A program made the translations under genes and the position numbers. From an uncultured Muribaculaceae bacterium (GTDB lineage: Bacteria > Bacteroidota > Bacteroidia > Bacteroidales > Muribaculaceae), in NCBI GenBank assembly GCA_910577585.1, contig CAJTNN010000002.1, positions 45,765 to 109,764 on the forward strand: a DNA stretch of 64,000 nucleotides, written 5' to 3'. Of this stretch, positions 8,507 to 17,331 are shown piece by piece (positions within the stretch are counted from its first letter, which is position 1; the number at the start of each line of letters is the position of its first letter). The notes below the pieces were generated by a model that saw only the letters and a list, made by a program, of their open reading frames with translations, searched no databases and was not told the origin of the DNA.

Positions 8507-8592
8507 TCCCATAATTCCCATAATTCCCATTCCTCCCAAAAACTCCCATAATTCCCAGAACTCCCACCATTCCCATCCCTCCCACACTTCCC
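8507..8592. repeat. 9-bp TCCC tandem array, ten units
   Basis: TCCC starts at 8507, 8516, 8525, 8534, 8544, 8553, 8562, 8571, 8580 and 8589, an almost exact 9-bp period. Units are variants of AAACTCCCA or TAATTCCCA. It fills most of the tdh-tetR intergenic region and ends about 45 bp before the tetR promoter. Confidence 0.8.
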
Positions 8593-8637
8593 CAGCCGAC
8601 TCTCAAAATAAAATGAGCATCAAAAACTAAAAACTAT

Positions 8638-8668
8638 TTTGTGGTTTCCGGTTTTTTAATTACTTTTG
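8638..8668 (+). promoter_or_regulatory. Promoter for the TetR regulator
   Basis: -33 TTTG (8638-8641), 19 bp, -7 TACTTTTG (8661-8668). Leader about 120 nt. Confidence 0.75.
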
Positions 8669-8794
8669 CACCCGATTATGATTTGTCTGCCATCAATGCT
8701 GCCTCGACTTTGCCGAGTATAAGCGAGTATAAGTCAATTTACACTTCTGAAAGACAGCTATGGCATGACGCAGTCTAACTAACCTTATGAGCCA

Positions 8795-9442
8795 ATGACT
8801 CAACTTAACGCCGCCGATGAGCAGCGATTGCTATCGGCAATTTTCCCGATAATAATTGAGAAGGGGATAAAAGCCACCACGATGGACCTCCTGGCCCACC
8901 GCCTCGGCATGTCGAAACGCACCCTCTATGAGATTTTCGACAATAAGACCGACCTAATAAGGCGTGTCCTCGACCATCATGAGGAGCATCATCATGAACT
9001 GGGGAAGCGCATCATCGCCTCGGCCCCCAACATGATGGTGGCGCTGATGCAGCTCTTTGACCTCCATCGCCAGGATATGGTGTACATGAATGTGTCGTTT
9101 TTCCGCGACATGGACCGTCTCTACCCGCATCTGCGCTGCGACTATGAGGAACGGCATGAGCAGCACCGCCGGTATATGATGCAGATCTTCCGCATCGGGG
9201 TCGAGCAGGGGGTATTCCGCGGCGACATCAATTTCAGCATCCTCTTGCGCATGATGGAGATCCAGGCTGAGTCGCTGAAGCGCATGGAGAATCTGTTCCC
9301 GCCCGACATCACGCTGCTCGAAATCTACGACACACTGACCCTGGGCTTCCTGCGCAGCATAGCCTCCCGCCAGGGCCATGACCTGCTCGACGACTACATG
9401 CGTCGCCGCAATGAACTGAGTTTAAATCAGTCGCCAACTTAA
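8795..9442 (+). CDS. TetR/AcrR family transcriptional regulator
   Basis: A 215-residue regulator. Residues 8-55 form the TetR helix-turn-helix: EKGIKATTMDLLAHRLGMSKRTLYEIFDNKTDLI has the expected GxxxTTMxxxAxxxGxSKxTLYxxFxxK pattern. The rest is the all-helical ligand and dimer domain. It sits 120 bp upstream of an RND efflux operon on the same strand and is probably its local repressor, released by a pump substrate. Its last 17 codons are the first copy of a 49-bp tandem triplication that carries a palindrome in each copy, a plausible operator set (see 9393-9539). The effector is unknown. Confidence 0.9.
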   Translation: MTQLNAADEQRLLSAIFPIIIEKGIKATTMDLLAHRLGMSKRTLYEIFDNKTDLIRRVLDHHEEHHHELGKRIIASAPNMMVALMQLFDLHRQDMVYMNVSFFRDMDRLYPHLRCDYEERHEQHRRYMMQIFRIGVEQGVFRGDINFSILLRMMEIQAESLKRMENLFPPDITLLEIYDTLTLGFLRSIASRQGHDLLDDYMRRRNELSLNQSPT

Positions 9443-9539
9443 CTACATGCGTCGCCGCAATGAACTGAGTTTAAATCAGTCGCCAACTTAACTACATGCG
9501 CCGCCGCAATGAATTGAGTTTAAATCAGTTCCAAACTTG
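9393..9539. repeat. 49-bp tandem triplication with palindromes, candidate TetR operators
   Basis: Three copies with an exact 49-bp period begin at 9393, 9442 and 9491. Copy 1 is the real 3' end of the TetR gene; copies 2 and 3 repeat the end of the coding sequence after its stop codon. Each contains ACTGAGTTTAAATCAGT or a one-base variant, a 17-bp near-palindrome (arms ACTGA/TCAGT around a TTTAAA core). Copy 3 is diverged at three or more positions. The array ends about 20 bp before the efflux operon start codon, a suitable place for repressor binding. Operator function is inference. Confidence 0.8.
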
Positions 9540-9562
9540 AAATCAAAACAAACCAGTAATAA

Positions 9563-10891
9563 ATGACACGCAGATTGCTATTCATCACCATGATGCTCGG
9601 CGTCATCGGTCTCGCACTCCCTGCCAAGGGCGAGACTCTGACTCTTTCGCGCCGCCAATGCATCGCGATCGCTCTCGATTCGAGTCCCACAATCAAAGTG
9701 GCCGACCTCGAGGTGCGCCGCACGGAATACGCCCGCCGCGAGACGCAGGCCGGGCTCTTCCCCACTATCGATTTCCAGGCTGCCTATCAGCGCTCGATCG
9801 AGCTGCAGACTATCCGCATGGATATGGGCGGACAGAGCCAGAGCCTCAAAATGGGTTCTGACAACACCTGGAACTTAGGATTCAACGCTCAGATGCCGCT
9901 CATCAACCCCACGTTGTGGAAGGCCATCAGCATCAGCAAGACCCAGATTCTCTCTCAGCTGGAGTCGGCCAGGTCGTCGCGTCTCAACATGATTGACCAG
10001 GTCAACCGCTCATACTACGCCCTGCTGCTGGCCATTGCCTCGAAAGATGTCATCCGCCAGAACTATGACCGCGCCGTATTCAATGCCGGTCTATATGAGA
10101 AACAGTTTGAGGCCGGCACAGCGTCTGAATATGATGTACTGCGCTCATCGGTGCAGGTCAAGAATCTTGAGCCCGAACTGCTGCAAGCCGACATTGCCGT
10201 CAAGCAATGCAAGCTCTCGCTGCAGGTGCTCATGGGACTTGACTACAACATAGATTTCGTGCCCGACGTCACTCTCGAAGAGATGCAGCTGGAGATGTAC
10301 GGCTATACCGCCTCCGACGCCATGGACCTGAGCGGCAACTCCTCGCTGCGCCAGATCGACATCCAGGCCGATATCGCACGAAAGAACGTCGACCTCAAGA
10401 AATTTGCATGGATTCCGACGCTCGGCGCGAGCTTCAACGTCAACTGGATTTCGCTCAGCAACGGCAACGCGCTGAAAAACCAGGAGTTCAACCCCTATTC
10501 AAATGTGTCGCTGGCCCTGAATGTGCCTATCTTCTCGGGCGCCTCGAAATATTATGGTCTCAAGCAGGCTGAGATCCAGCTCAAGGAGGTGGCCCTGCAG
10601 CGCGAGGACCTGCTGCACTCGCTGGCAATGCAGCGCGATCTGGCCATCGACAATATCAACCGCGAGGTGCAGCAGATAGCGAGCAGCGCCGAGGGTGTAC
10701 GCGAAGCCACGAAGGCCTACGACATCATGCAGAAGAGCTTCGAAATCGGCGCGGCCTCCTACCTCGACCTGCGCGACAGTGAGCTGGCCCACACTTCGGC
10801 CCGCCTCTCATATCTGCAATGCATCTACAACTACCTCGTGTCGACATCCGAGCTTGACCTCCTTCTGGGCAAGGAGCTCGAGCTGCGCTAA
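9563..10891 (+). CDS. TolC-family outer-membrane efflux protein
   Basis: A 442-residue outer-membrane factor. A signal peptide (MTRRLLFITMMLGVIGLALPAKG) precedes two repeats of long coiled-coil helices typical of the OEP family: LSRRQCIAIALDSSPTIKVADLEVRR opens the first and DAMDLSGNSSLRQIDIQADIARKN the second. Length is typical of TolC homologues. It should form the trimeric exit duct for the adaptor and RND pump encoded immediately downstream (41 bp and then 23 bp gaps). No own -7 promoter was seen between the TetR repeat array and the start, so it may be read from a promoter not matching the consensus or from the tetR transcript. Confidence 0.92.
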   Translation: MTRRLLFITMMLGVIGLALPAKGETLTLSRRQCIAIALDSSPTIKVADLEVRRTEYARRETQAGLFPTIDFQAAYQRSIELQTIRMDMGGQSQSLKMGSDNTWNLGFNAQMPLINPTLWKAISISKTQILSQLESARSSRLNMIDQVNRSYYALLLAIASKDVIRQNYDRAVFNAGLYEKQFEAGTASEYDVLRSSVQVKNLEPELLQADIAVKQCKLSLQVLMGLDYNIDFVPDVTLEEMQLEMYGYTASDAMDLSGNSSLRQIDIQADIARKNVDLKKFAWIPTLGASFNVNWISLSNGNALKNQEFNPYSNVSLALNVPIFSGASKYYGLKQAEIQLKEVALQREDLLHSLAMQRDLAIDNINREVQQIASSAEGVREATKAYDIMQKSFEIGAASYLDLRDSELAHTSARLSYLQCIYNYLVSTSELDLLLGKELELR

Positions 10892-10932
10892 CCCTTCATC
10901 TTCAACCCCCTACATTATTAAAACCACATACG

Positions 10933-11994
10933 ATGAAACGTAAAGCATTATACATCATCCCGTCACTTCTTCTTCTCACACTCGCCGCATGCGGCGGAGA
11001 CGAGAAGGCTGACTCGGCCAATGCCGAGGAGACCCAGCGCCTGAAAGTCAAGACTGCCACCGTCGAAGAGCGCGATGTGGCCAATATCGTCACTCTGACC
11101 GCTTCGGTCGAGGCCGACAAAATCAACAATATCTCATCTAATTCGCCTAACCGCATCAAGCAGATTCTGGTAGATGAAGGTATGGCTGTCAGCAAAGGGC
11201 AGCGACTGGTGGTGCTCGATGATGTCAACACCACATCCTATCAGCTGCAGGTTGACAACGCCAAGGCCAATCTGCGCAACGTGGAGGTCAACTATGACCG
11301 CGCCGTCGAACTTCTGAAGATCGGCGGTGGCACACGCCAGCAAGTCGACCAGATGGAGCTGCAGCTCGTCAACGCCCGCAATTCGCTGGCCAGCGCCGAG
11401 AGGGCACTGCGCAATGTGCAGGAGAACACGGTGCTCACTGCCCCGGTGGCGGGTGTGGTGACAGCCCGCAACTATGACCCGGGCGACATGACGGCCAGTC
11501 TCCCTATCCTCACCATCGGCACCATCAATCCCGTCAAGGTCATCGTCAATGTCAGCGAGAGTGAATTTGCGAAGGTCCATAAGGGTATGCAGGCCGACCT
11601 GACCCTTCAGGCCTATCCCGACGAGCACTTCACCGGCACCATCACGATGGTGGCCCCCACGGTCGATGCCAATTCACGCACATTCGGTGTGGAGATCACC
11701 GTGCCCAACTCTGCGGGACGCATACTCCCCGGCATGTTCGGGCGTGTGGAGCTCAATCTGGGCGAGGCGCGCCATGCTGTGGTGCCCGACAAGGCGGTCG
11801 AGAAGCAGCGCGGCTCGGGCAACTATTGCATCTATATCGTGCGCGATGGCAAGCTCGTGTATTCGCAGGTGCAGCTCGGACGCCGACTTGGCGATGCCTA
11901 CGAGATTCTCGAGGGTGTCGAACCGGGCGAGACAGTGGTGGTGTCGGAGAAATCCAAACTCACCAATGGCGCCGAGGTAGAGATTATTAAATAA
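10933..11994 (+). CDS. RND efflux periplasmic adaptor (HlyD/AcrA family), lipoprotein
   Basis: A 353-residue membrane-fusion protein. The lipobox LAAC near residue 19 in MKRKALYIIPSLLLLTLAAC marks a lipid-anchored inner-membrane adaptor. A lipoyl/barrel-sandwich half (NRIKQILVDEGMAVSKGQRLVVLDD), a short alpha hairpin, the second lipoyl half (VLTAPVAGVVTARNYDPGDMT), a beta barrel (VNVSESEFAKVHKGMQADLTL) and a membrane-proximal domain are in the usual order. It bridges the RND pump to the TolC-like duct. It is the middle gene of the operon. Confidence 0.93.
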   Translation: MKRKALYIIPSLLLLTLAACGGDEKADSANAEETQRLKVKTATVEERDVANIVTLTASVEADKINNISSNSPNRIKQILVDEGMAVSKGQRLVVLDDVNTTSYQLQVDNAKANLRNVEVNYDRAVELLKIGGGTRQQVDQMELQLVNARNSLASAERALRNVQENTVLTAPVAGVVTARNYDPGDMTASLPILTIGTINPVKVIVNVSESEFAKVHKGMQADLTLQAYPDEHFTGTITMVAPTVDANSRTFGVEITVPNSAGRILPGMFGRVELNLGEARHAVVPDKAVEKQRGSGNYCIYIVRDGKLVYSQVQLGRRLGDAYEILEGVEPGETVVVSEKSKLTNGAEVEIIK

Positions 11995-12017
11995 AGTCCT
12001 CTTAACTTCTACGTAAT

Positions 12018-15000
12018 ATGAGTCTATACGGTTCGGCCGTGAAACGCCCCATCATGACCACGCTCTGCTTCGTGGCTGTGATAATTCTCGGCCTTTTCTC
12101 TCTTGCCAAACTCCCGATCGACCTCTACCCCGACATCGATACCAACACGATTATGGTCATCACGATGTATCCGGGTGCGAGCGCTGAGGATATTGAGCAG
12201 AATGTGACCAAACCCCTTGAGAATGCGCTCAACTCTGTAGAGCATCTGAAGCATATCACCTCCGATTCGCGCGAGAACACCTCGGTAATCACTCTGGAGT
12301 TTGAGTATGGCTACGACATTGACGTGCTCACCAATGATGTGCGCGACAAGCTCGACATGGTCAAGTCGCAGCTCCCCGATGAGGCTGAAAACCCCATCAT
12401 CTTCAAGTTCTCGACCGACATGATTCCTATCTGCCTTCTCTCGGTCGAGGCCAAGGAGAGCATGGCGGGTCTATACAAGATTCTTGATGACGCGGTGGCC
12501 AATCCGCTGGCGCGCATCGACGGCGTCGGCTCGGTGAGCATCTCGGGCGCGCCGAAACGCGAGATACACATCTATGTCGACCCAGTCAAACTCGAGGGAT
12601 ATCATCTCTCGGTAGAGGCTATCTCGCAGGTGATCGCTGCCGAGAACCGCAATGTGCCCGGCGGCTCGTTCGACATCGGCTCCAACACTTATGCCATGCG
12701 CGTGCAGGGTGAGTTTGACAACTCTGAGGATATGCGCGACCTGGTGGTGGGAAGTTTCGAGGGGCGGCCGGTGTATCTGCATGATGTGGCGCGCGTCGAC
12801 GACTCGCTCGAGGAGCGCACCCAGCAGACCTACATCAACGGCAATGCCGGCGCCATGATTATCATACAGAAGCAGAGCGGTGCCAACTCGGTGCAGATCT
12901 CAGAGAAGGTGATGCAGATGCTGCCGCGCCTGCAGAAGAATCTCCCCTCGGATGTGAAGCTCGGCGTGGTGGTGGACACCTCCGACAATATCCGCAACAC
13001 CATCGCATCGCTCGAGGAGACGGTGCTCTACGCTCTGCTCTTCGTGATGATAGTGGTGTTCCTCTTCCTGGGGCGCTGGCGTGCGACGATGATTATCGTC
13101 ATCACGATTCCGGTGTCGCTGATCGCTTCGTTTATCTATCTTTTCGCCACCGGCAACACCCTTAACATCGTGTCGCTCTCAGCGCTCTCAATCTCTATCG
13201 GCATGGTGGTCGATGACGCGATTGTGGTGCTTGAGAATGTCACGACGCATATCGAGCGTGGCTCTGACCCGAAGCAGGCTGCAGTGCATGGCACCAATGA
13301 GGTGGCCATCTCGGTCGTGGCCTCGACGCTGACTCTTATCGCGGTGTTCTTCCCGCTGACTCTCGTCACCGGCATGACCGGTGTGCTCTTCCGCCAGCTG
13401 GGCTGGATGGTGACAATCATGATGATTATCTCTACGACCTGCGCCCTCTCGCTGACCCCGATGCTATGCAGCCAGTGGCTGCGCCGCGTGAATCATCACG
13501 GCAAGCTCTACACGCTCTTCTTCACCCCTATCGAGCGTGCGCTCGACAAGTTTGACGATGCCTACGCCGGATTGCTGCGCCGAGTGGTGCGCAACCGCAC
13601 GGTGACTATCCTGATTTGTATGGGTATCTTCGTGGGCTCGATTTTCCTCATGAAGTTTGTGGGCACTGAGTTCTTCCCGACTCAGGACAACGCGCGAATC
13701 GGCGTGTCGCTCGAGCTGCCGATCGGCGCGCGCGTGGAGGAGGCCGAGGAGGTGATGCAGCGCCTCGACACGCTCTGGCGCAGCAAGTATCCTGAAATCA
13801 AAGTGCAGACCTACACCGTGGGCCCGGCATCATCCGACAATACCTTCGCATCGCTGCAAGACAATGGCGCCCACATTATCGAGATGAATATCTCGCTGCT
13901 CGACCCGGGCGACCGCGACCGCGGCATACAGGAGATTGCCGACGGCATGCGCCGCGACCTGGCACAGAGCTTCCCGGAGTTCAAGAAGATGCAGGTCAAC
14001 GTCGGCGGCGGCCGAGGCATGAGCATGGGCGGACAGTCGACCGTGGATTTCGAAATCTACGGCTACGACTTCGAACAGACCGACACCGTGGCGCAGGACC
14101 TGCGCCGAGTGCTTGAGGGGATACCGGGCACTGCCGACATCACCATCTCGCGCTCCGACTATCAGCCGGAATATCAGGTTGACTTCGACCGCGAGAAACT
14201 GGCCCTCTACGGTCTGAATCTGCAGACTGCTGCCCTCTATCTGCGCAACCGCATCAATGGCGCCACCTCATCGCAGTTCCGCGAGGATGGCGAGGAGTAT
14301 GACATTAAGGTGATGTACGACCCGGCCTACCGCACACAGATATCCGACATCGAGAACATCACCATCTACACCCCCTCAGGAGCAGGCGTGAAGCTGAAGG
14401 AGCTGGGCACAGTGGTGCAACGCTTCACTCCCCCCACCATCGAGCGCAAGGACCGCGAGCGTCTGATTACTGTCTCGGCCGTGGTCGACGGCGTGCCGAT
14501 GGACCAGGTAGTGACCGAAGCGCAGCTCAAAATCGATGAGATGCATCTCCCCTCGGGCATAAGCATCGGTCTGGCGGGTAGCTATGAGGATCAACAGGAT
14601 TCATTCAAGGATCTGCTCACTCTGGGTGTGCTCATAATCATCCTCGTCTATATCGTGATGGCCGCGCAGTTTGAATCGCTGACCTATCCGGGCATCATCA
14701 TGACTTCGCTGCTCTTTGCATTCTCGGGTGTATTCATAATTCTCTGGCTCACGGGCCACACTCTGAATGTGATGTCAATGATCGGCGCTATCATGCTTAT
14801 CGGCATCGTGGTCAAGAATGGTATCGTGCTGATTGACTATATCATCCTCAACCGCGAGCGAGGCATGTCGATACGCCGGGCTGTGATCGATGCCGGCCGC
14901 TCACGTCTGCGTCCAGTGGTGATGACCACACTGACCACAATCCTGGGCATGGTGCCGATGGCTGTCGGCTCAGGCCAGGGCTCCGAGATGTGGCGCCCGA

Positions 15001-15152
15001 TGGGTGTGGCCGTTATCGGAGGTCTGACATTCTCCACGATTCTGACGCTGCTCTTTGTGCCGGTGCTCTATTGCGTCTTTGCCGGACGCGGCGTGCAGCG
15101 CGTGCGCGGCAAGCTGCGCCGCCAGCGCAAACTCTCACTCTCCAAAAACTAA
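12018..15152 (+). CDS. RND efflux pump, AcrB/HAE1 family
   Basis: A 1044-residue inner-membrane transporter with the duplicated RND architecture of 12 membrane helices and two large periplasmic loops. The proton-relay acidic pair of TM4 is present (SIGMVVDDAIVVLENV) and so is the TM10 lysine (IGIVVKNGIVLIDYI). The N-terminus (RPIMTTLCFVAVIILGLFSL, then LPIDLYPDID) is standard. With the adaptor and outer-membrane factor it should export hydrophobic or amphiphilic compounds using the proton gradient. Substrates cannot be read from the sequence. The small PII-like gene follows after 18 bp. Confidence 0.94.
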   Translation: MSLYGSAVKRPIMTTLCFVAVIILGLFSLAKLPIDLYPDIDTNTIMVITMYPGASAEDIEQNVTKPLENALNSVEHLKHITSDSRENTSVITLEFEYGYDIDVLTNDVRDKLDMVKSQLPDEAENPIIFKFSTDMIPICLLSVEAKESMAGLYKILDDAVANPLARIDGVGSVSISGAPKREIHIYVDPVKLEGYHLSVEAISQVIAAENRNVPGGSFDIGSNTYAMRVQGEFDNSEDMRDLVVGSFEGRPVYLHDVARVDDSLEERTQQTYINGNAGAMIIIQKQSGANSVQISEKVMQMLPRLQKNLPSDVKLGVVVDTSDNIRNTIASLEETVLYALLFVMIVVFLFLGRWRATMIIVITIPVSLIASFIYLFATGNTLNIVSLSALSISIGMVVDDAIVVLENVTTHIERGSDPKQAAVHGTNEVAISVVASTLTLIAVFFPLTLVTGMTGVLFRQLGWMVTIMMIISTTCALSLTPMLCSQWLRRVNHHGKLYTLFFTPIERALDKFDDAYAGLLRRVVRNRTVTILICMGIFVGSIFLMKFVGTEFFPTQDNARIGVSLELPIGARVEEAEEVMQRLDTLWRSKYPEIKVQTYTVGPASSDNTFASLQDNGAHIIEMNISLLDPGDRDRGIQEIADGMRRDLAQSFPEFKKMQVNVGGGRGMSMGGQSTVDFEIYGYDFEQTDTVAQDLRRVLEGIPGTADITISRSDYQPEYQVDFDREKLALYGLNLQTAALYLRNRINGATSSQFREDGEEYDIKVMYDPAYRTQISDIENITIYTPSGAGVKLKELGTVVQRFTPPTIERKDRERLITVSAVVDGVPMDQVVTEAQLKIDEMHLPSGISIGLAGSYEDQQDSFKDLLTLGVLIIILVYIVMAAQFESLTYPGIIMTSLLFAFSGVFIILWLTGHTLNVMSMIGAIMLIGIVVKNGIVLIDYIILNRERGMSIRRAVIDAGRSRLRPVVMTTLTTILGMVPMAVGSGQGSEMWRPMGVAVIGGLTFSTILTLLFVPVLYCVFAGRGVQRVRGKLRRQRKLSLSKN

Positions 15153-15170
15153 AAAACTACATTATCCGCA

Positions 15171-15464
15171 ATGAAAAGTGTATTCATAGCCTACGACCAG
15201 GCTCACCATGAGGCGATACTCGAAATTCTCGGTCATCTCAACTGCCGCGGATTCACATATCTCGGCACTGTGCAGGGGCGCGGCTCGGTGAAGGGTGAGC
15301 CCCACTACGGCACCCACGCGTGGCCCTCGCTCGGCTCGGCGATGATCACCATCGTGGCCGACGACCGCATCAAGCCGCTGCTGCAGCGGCTGCGGGCCCT
15401 CGATGAAGAGAAACCCCGCCTCGGCTTGCGCGCCTTCGTCTGGAATGTCGAGGAATCTATCTGA
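15171..15464 (+). CDS. Small PII-like protein at the end of the RND operon
   Basis: A 97-residue soluble protein. The pattern KSVFIAYDQAHHEAILEILGHLNCRGFTYLGTVQGRGS (strand, helix, then a glycine-rich T-loop-like segment) followed by AMITIVADDRIKPLLQRLRALDE looks like the ferredoxin-like PII/DUF3240 fold, which usually trimerises and binds small ligands or metals. Similar short proteins occur behind efflux genes in Bacteroidota. A role in sensing substrate or energy status for the pump is inference. The lack of a gap and its shared strand support membership of the efflux operon. A nonamer repeat array starts at its stop codon. Confidence 0.65.
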   Translation: MKSVFIAYDQAHHEAILEILGHLNCRGFTYLGTVQGRGSVKGEPHYGTHAWPSLGSAMITIVADDRIKPLLQRLRALDEEKPRLGLRAFVWNVEESI

Positions 15465-15514
15465 CCTGCCGGTCAGACTTGTCAGACCTGTCGGACTGAT
15501 CAGACCGGTCTGAG
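15463..15514. repeat. 9-bp GACnTGTCn array
   Basis: GAC-headed nonamers at 15476, 15485, 15494 and 15503, with an offset unit at 15463 that overlaps the stop codon of the PII-like gene. It has the same unit as the array at 7078-7122, also placed directly behind a stop codon. Confidence 0.75.
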
Positions 15515-15519
15515 TTGTT

Positions 15520-15579
15520 CGCCCGATCGGCCAGTGGCCGACCGGGCGATTCCGGCATTTGGCCGAATCGCATTTTTTG
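15520..15579 (+). terminator. Double hairpin ending the efflux operon, nested with the pheS promoter
   Basis: First hairpin: 13-nt arms CGCCCGATCGGCC (15520-15532) / GGCCGACCGGGCG (15536-15548), one mismatch. Second: GCGATTC (15546-15552) / GAATCGC (15565-15571), followed by ATTTTTTG. The loop of the second holds the -33 TTTG of the pheS promoter. Confidence 0.75.
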
Positions 15580-15589
15580 ACTAAATTTG
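15558..15589 (+). promoter_or_regulatory. Promoter for pheS
   Basis: -33 TTTG (15558-15561), 20 bp, -7 TAAATTTG (15582-15589). The start codon is 40 bp downstream. Confidence 0.82.
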
Positions 15590-15629
15590 CAAATCAATCG
15601 ACAATTGCATTTTTACGCACATACTTATC

Positions 15630-16655
15630 ATGCAAAATAAAATCAATCAGCTGATGGCTGACATCCAGGCTCTGACAGCCTCTACGGCCGAGGAGGTGGA
15701 GCAGCTCCGCATCAAATATCTGAGCAAGAAGGGTGAAGTGTCGGCCCTGATGAATGATTTCCGCTCTGTGCCCGCCGAGATGAAGCGGGAGATGGGGCAG
15801 AAACTTAATGAACTGAAGAGCGCCGCCACCGCCAAAATCGCGGCTCTGCGCGAAAGCCTGGCCGATGGTGCTGAGGCTGCAAAGGCCGATATCGACCTGA
15901 CCCGCACCTCGACACAGATGCCGCTCGGCACCCGCCATCCGCTCTCGATCGTGAAGAATGAAATCTTCCAGATTTTCGGCGCGATGGGATTCACTATCGC
16001 CGAGGGTCCGGAGATTGAGGATGACTGGCATGTGTTCTCTTCCCTCAACTTCCCGCCCGACCACCCGGCCCGCGACATGCAGGACACTTTCTTCATCTCA
16101 CGCTCGCCGCAGGATATTCTGCTGCGCACCCACACTTCGTCGGTGCAGACGCGCACTATGGAGACTCAGCGTCCGCCGATACGCATCATCTGCCCGGGAC
16201 GCGTATACCGCAACGAGGCTATCTCGGCTCGCGCGCATTGCTTCTTCCATCAGGTCGAGGGTCTCTACATCGACCGCAATGTCTCTTTCGCCGACCTCAA
16301 GCAGTGTCTGCTCTACTTCGCACGCGAGATGTTTGGCCCCGACACCAAGATTCGCCTGCGCCCCTCTTACTTCCCCTTCACGGAGCCGTCAGCCGAGATG
16401 GATATCTCCTGCCATATATGCGGCGGCAAGGGTTGCCCCTTCTGCAAGGGCACCGGCTGGGTGGAGATCCTGGGTTGCGGCATGGTCGACCCCAATGTGC
16501 TTGAGGCTTGCGGCATTGATTCGAAAGAGTTCACCGGTTATGCCTTCGGCATGGGTGTGGAGCGTATCACCAACCTGAAGTATCGTGTCAAGGACCTGCG
16601 CATGTTCTCTGAGAATGATGTGCGCTTCCTGCATGAGTTTGATGCGGCCCACTGA
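15630..16655 (+). CDS. pheS: Phenylalanyl-tRNA synthetase alpha subunit
   Basis: A 341-residue class II synthetase subunit that charges tRNA-Phe as an alpha2-beta2 complex with PheT (not in this window). An N-terminal coiled coil (residues 1-90) leads into the catalytic core: TRHPLSIVKNEI, motif 2 IRIICPGRVYRNE and motif 3 YAFGMGVERI. Between them is a Cys cluster (CHICGGKGCPFCKGTGWVEILGCGMV) that looks like a small zinc-binding insertion, as in several bacterial PheS. It heads a tight cluster with nth, ybaK, aroC and a radical SAM gene. Confidence 0.97.
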   Translation: MQNKINQLMADIQALTASTAEEVEQLRIKYLSKKGEVSALMNDFRSVPAEMKREMGQKLNELKSAATAKIAALRESLADGAEAAKADIDLTRTSTQMPLGTRHPLSIVKNEIFQIFGAMGFTIAEGPEIEDDWHVFSSLNFPPDHPARDMQDTFFISRSPQDILLRTHTSSVQTRTMETQRPPIRIICPGRVYRNEAISARAHCFFHQVEGLYIDRNVSFADLKQCLLYFAREMFGPDTKIRLRPSYFPFTEPSAEMDISCHICGGKGCPFCKGTGWVEILGCGMVDPNVLEACGIDSKEFTGYAFGMGVERITNLKYRVKDLRMFSENDVRFLHEFDAAH

Positions 16656-16678
16656 TCGGTGGCTCTCAATAATTTAAA

Positions 16679-17326
16679 ATGACTATACGCCAACGATATG
16701 ATGCCGTGATGGCCCGATTCGCCGAGGCTATGCCCGACCCGAAGACGGAGCTGAATTACGACACCCCGTTTCATCTGCTGCTGGCAGTGATTCTGTCGGC
16801 GCAATGCACCGACAAGCGGGTCAACATCGTCACTCCGCCACTCTTCGAGGCCTTCCCCGACCCGGCCTCCCTGGCGGCCTCTGACGAGGCCACTGTCTAT
16901 GAGTATATCAAGAGCGTTACATTCCCCAACAATAAGACGCGTCACCTCCTGCGGGCGGCGCGTCTGCTCGTTGAGGAGTTCGGCGGCGAGATGCCCTCTG
17001 ACATCGACAATCTGATGAAACTCCCGGGCGTGGGCCGCAAGACGGCTAATGTGATGCTCTCTGTGGTGTGGAACAAGGGGGCTATGGCTGTCGACACCCA
17101 TGTGTTTCGCGTCAGCAACCGCATAGGTCTGACGCGAGCCTCGAAGACACCCCTCCAGACAGAGAAGACTCTCATACGCCACATTCCGGAGGAGATTCTG
17201 CCTAAAGCCCATCATTGGCTCATACTGCATGGCAGATATGTGTGCAAGGCGCGCAAGCCGGAGTGCATGGAGTGCATCATCCGCGACCTCTGCCGCACCT
17301 ACACGTCGGCCTCGTCTAAATCCTGA
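16679..17326 (+). CDS. nth: Endonuclease III
   Basis: A 215-residue base-excision repair enzyme that removes oxidised pyrimidines and cleaves the abasic strand. The helix-hairpin-helix is LPGVGRKTANVML with the Schiff-base lysine at K121, the catalytic aspartate is D139 in VDTHVFRVSNRIGL, and the C-terminal 4Fe-4S ligands are C189, C196, C199 and C205 (C-X6-C-X2-C-X5-C). All key residues are intact. It starts 23 bp after pheS and ends 5 bp before ybaK, so it is surely co-transcribed. Confidence 0.97.
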   Translation: MTIRQRYDAVMARFAEAMPDPKTELNYDTPFHLLLAVILSAQCTDKRVNIVTPPLFEAFPDPASLAASDEATVYEYIKSVTFPNNKTRHLLRAARLLVEEFGGEMPSDIDNLMKLPGVGRKTANVMLSVVWNKGAMAVDTHVFRVSNRIGLTRASKTPLQTEKTLIRHIPEEILPKAHHWLILHGRYVCKARKPECMECIIRDLCRTYTSASSKS

Positions 17327-17331
17327 TACTT

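Noticed and set aside
7078..8592. CRISPR-like arrays
   Set aside because: Units are 9-10 bp with no spacers and no cas genes.
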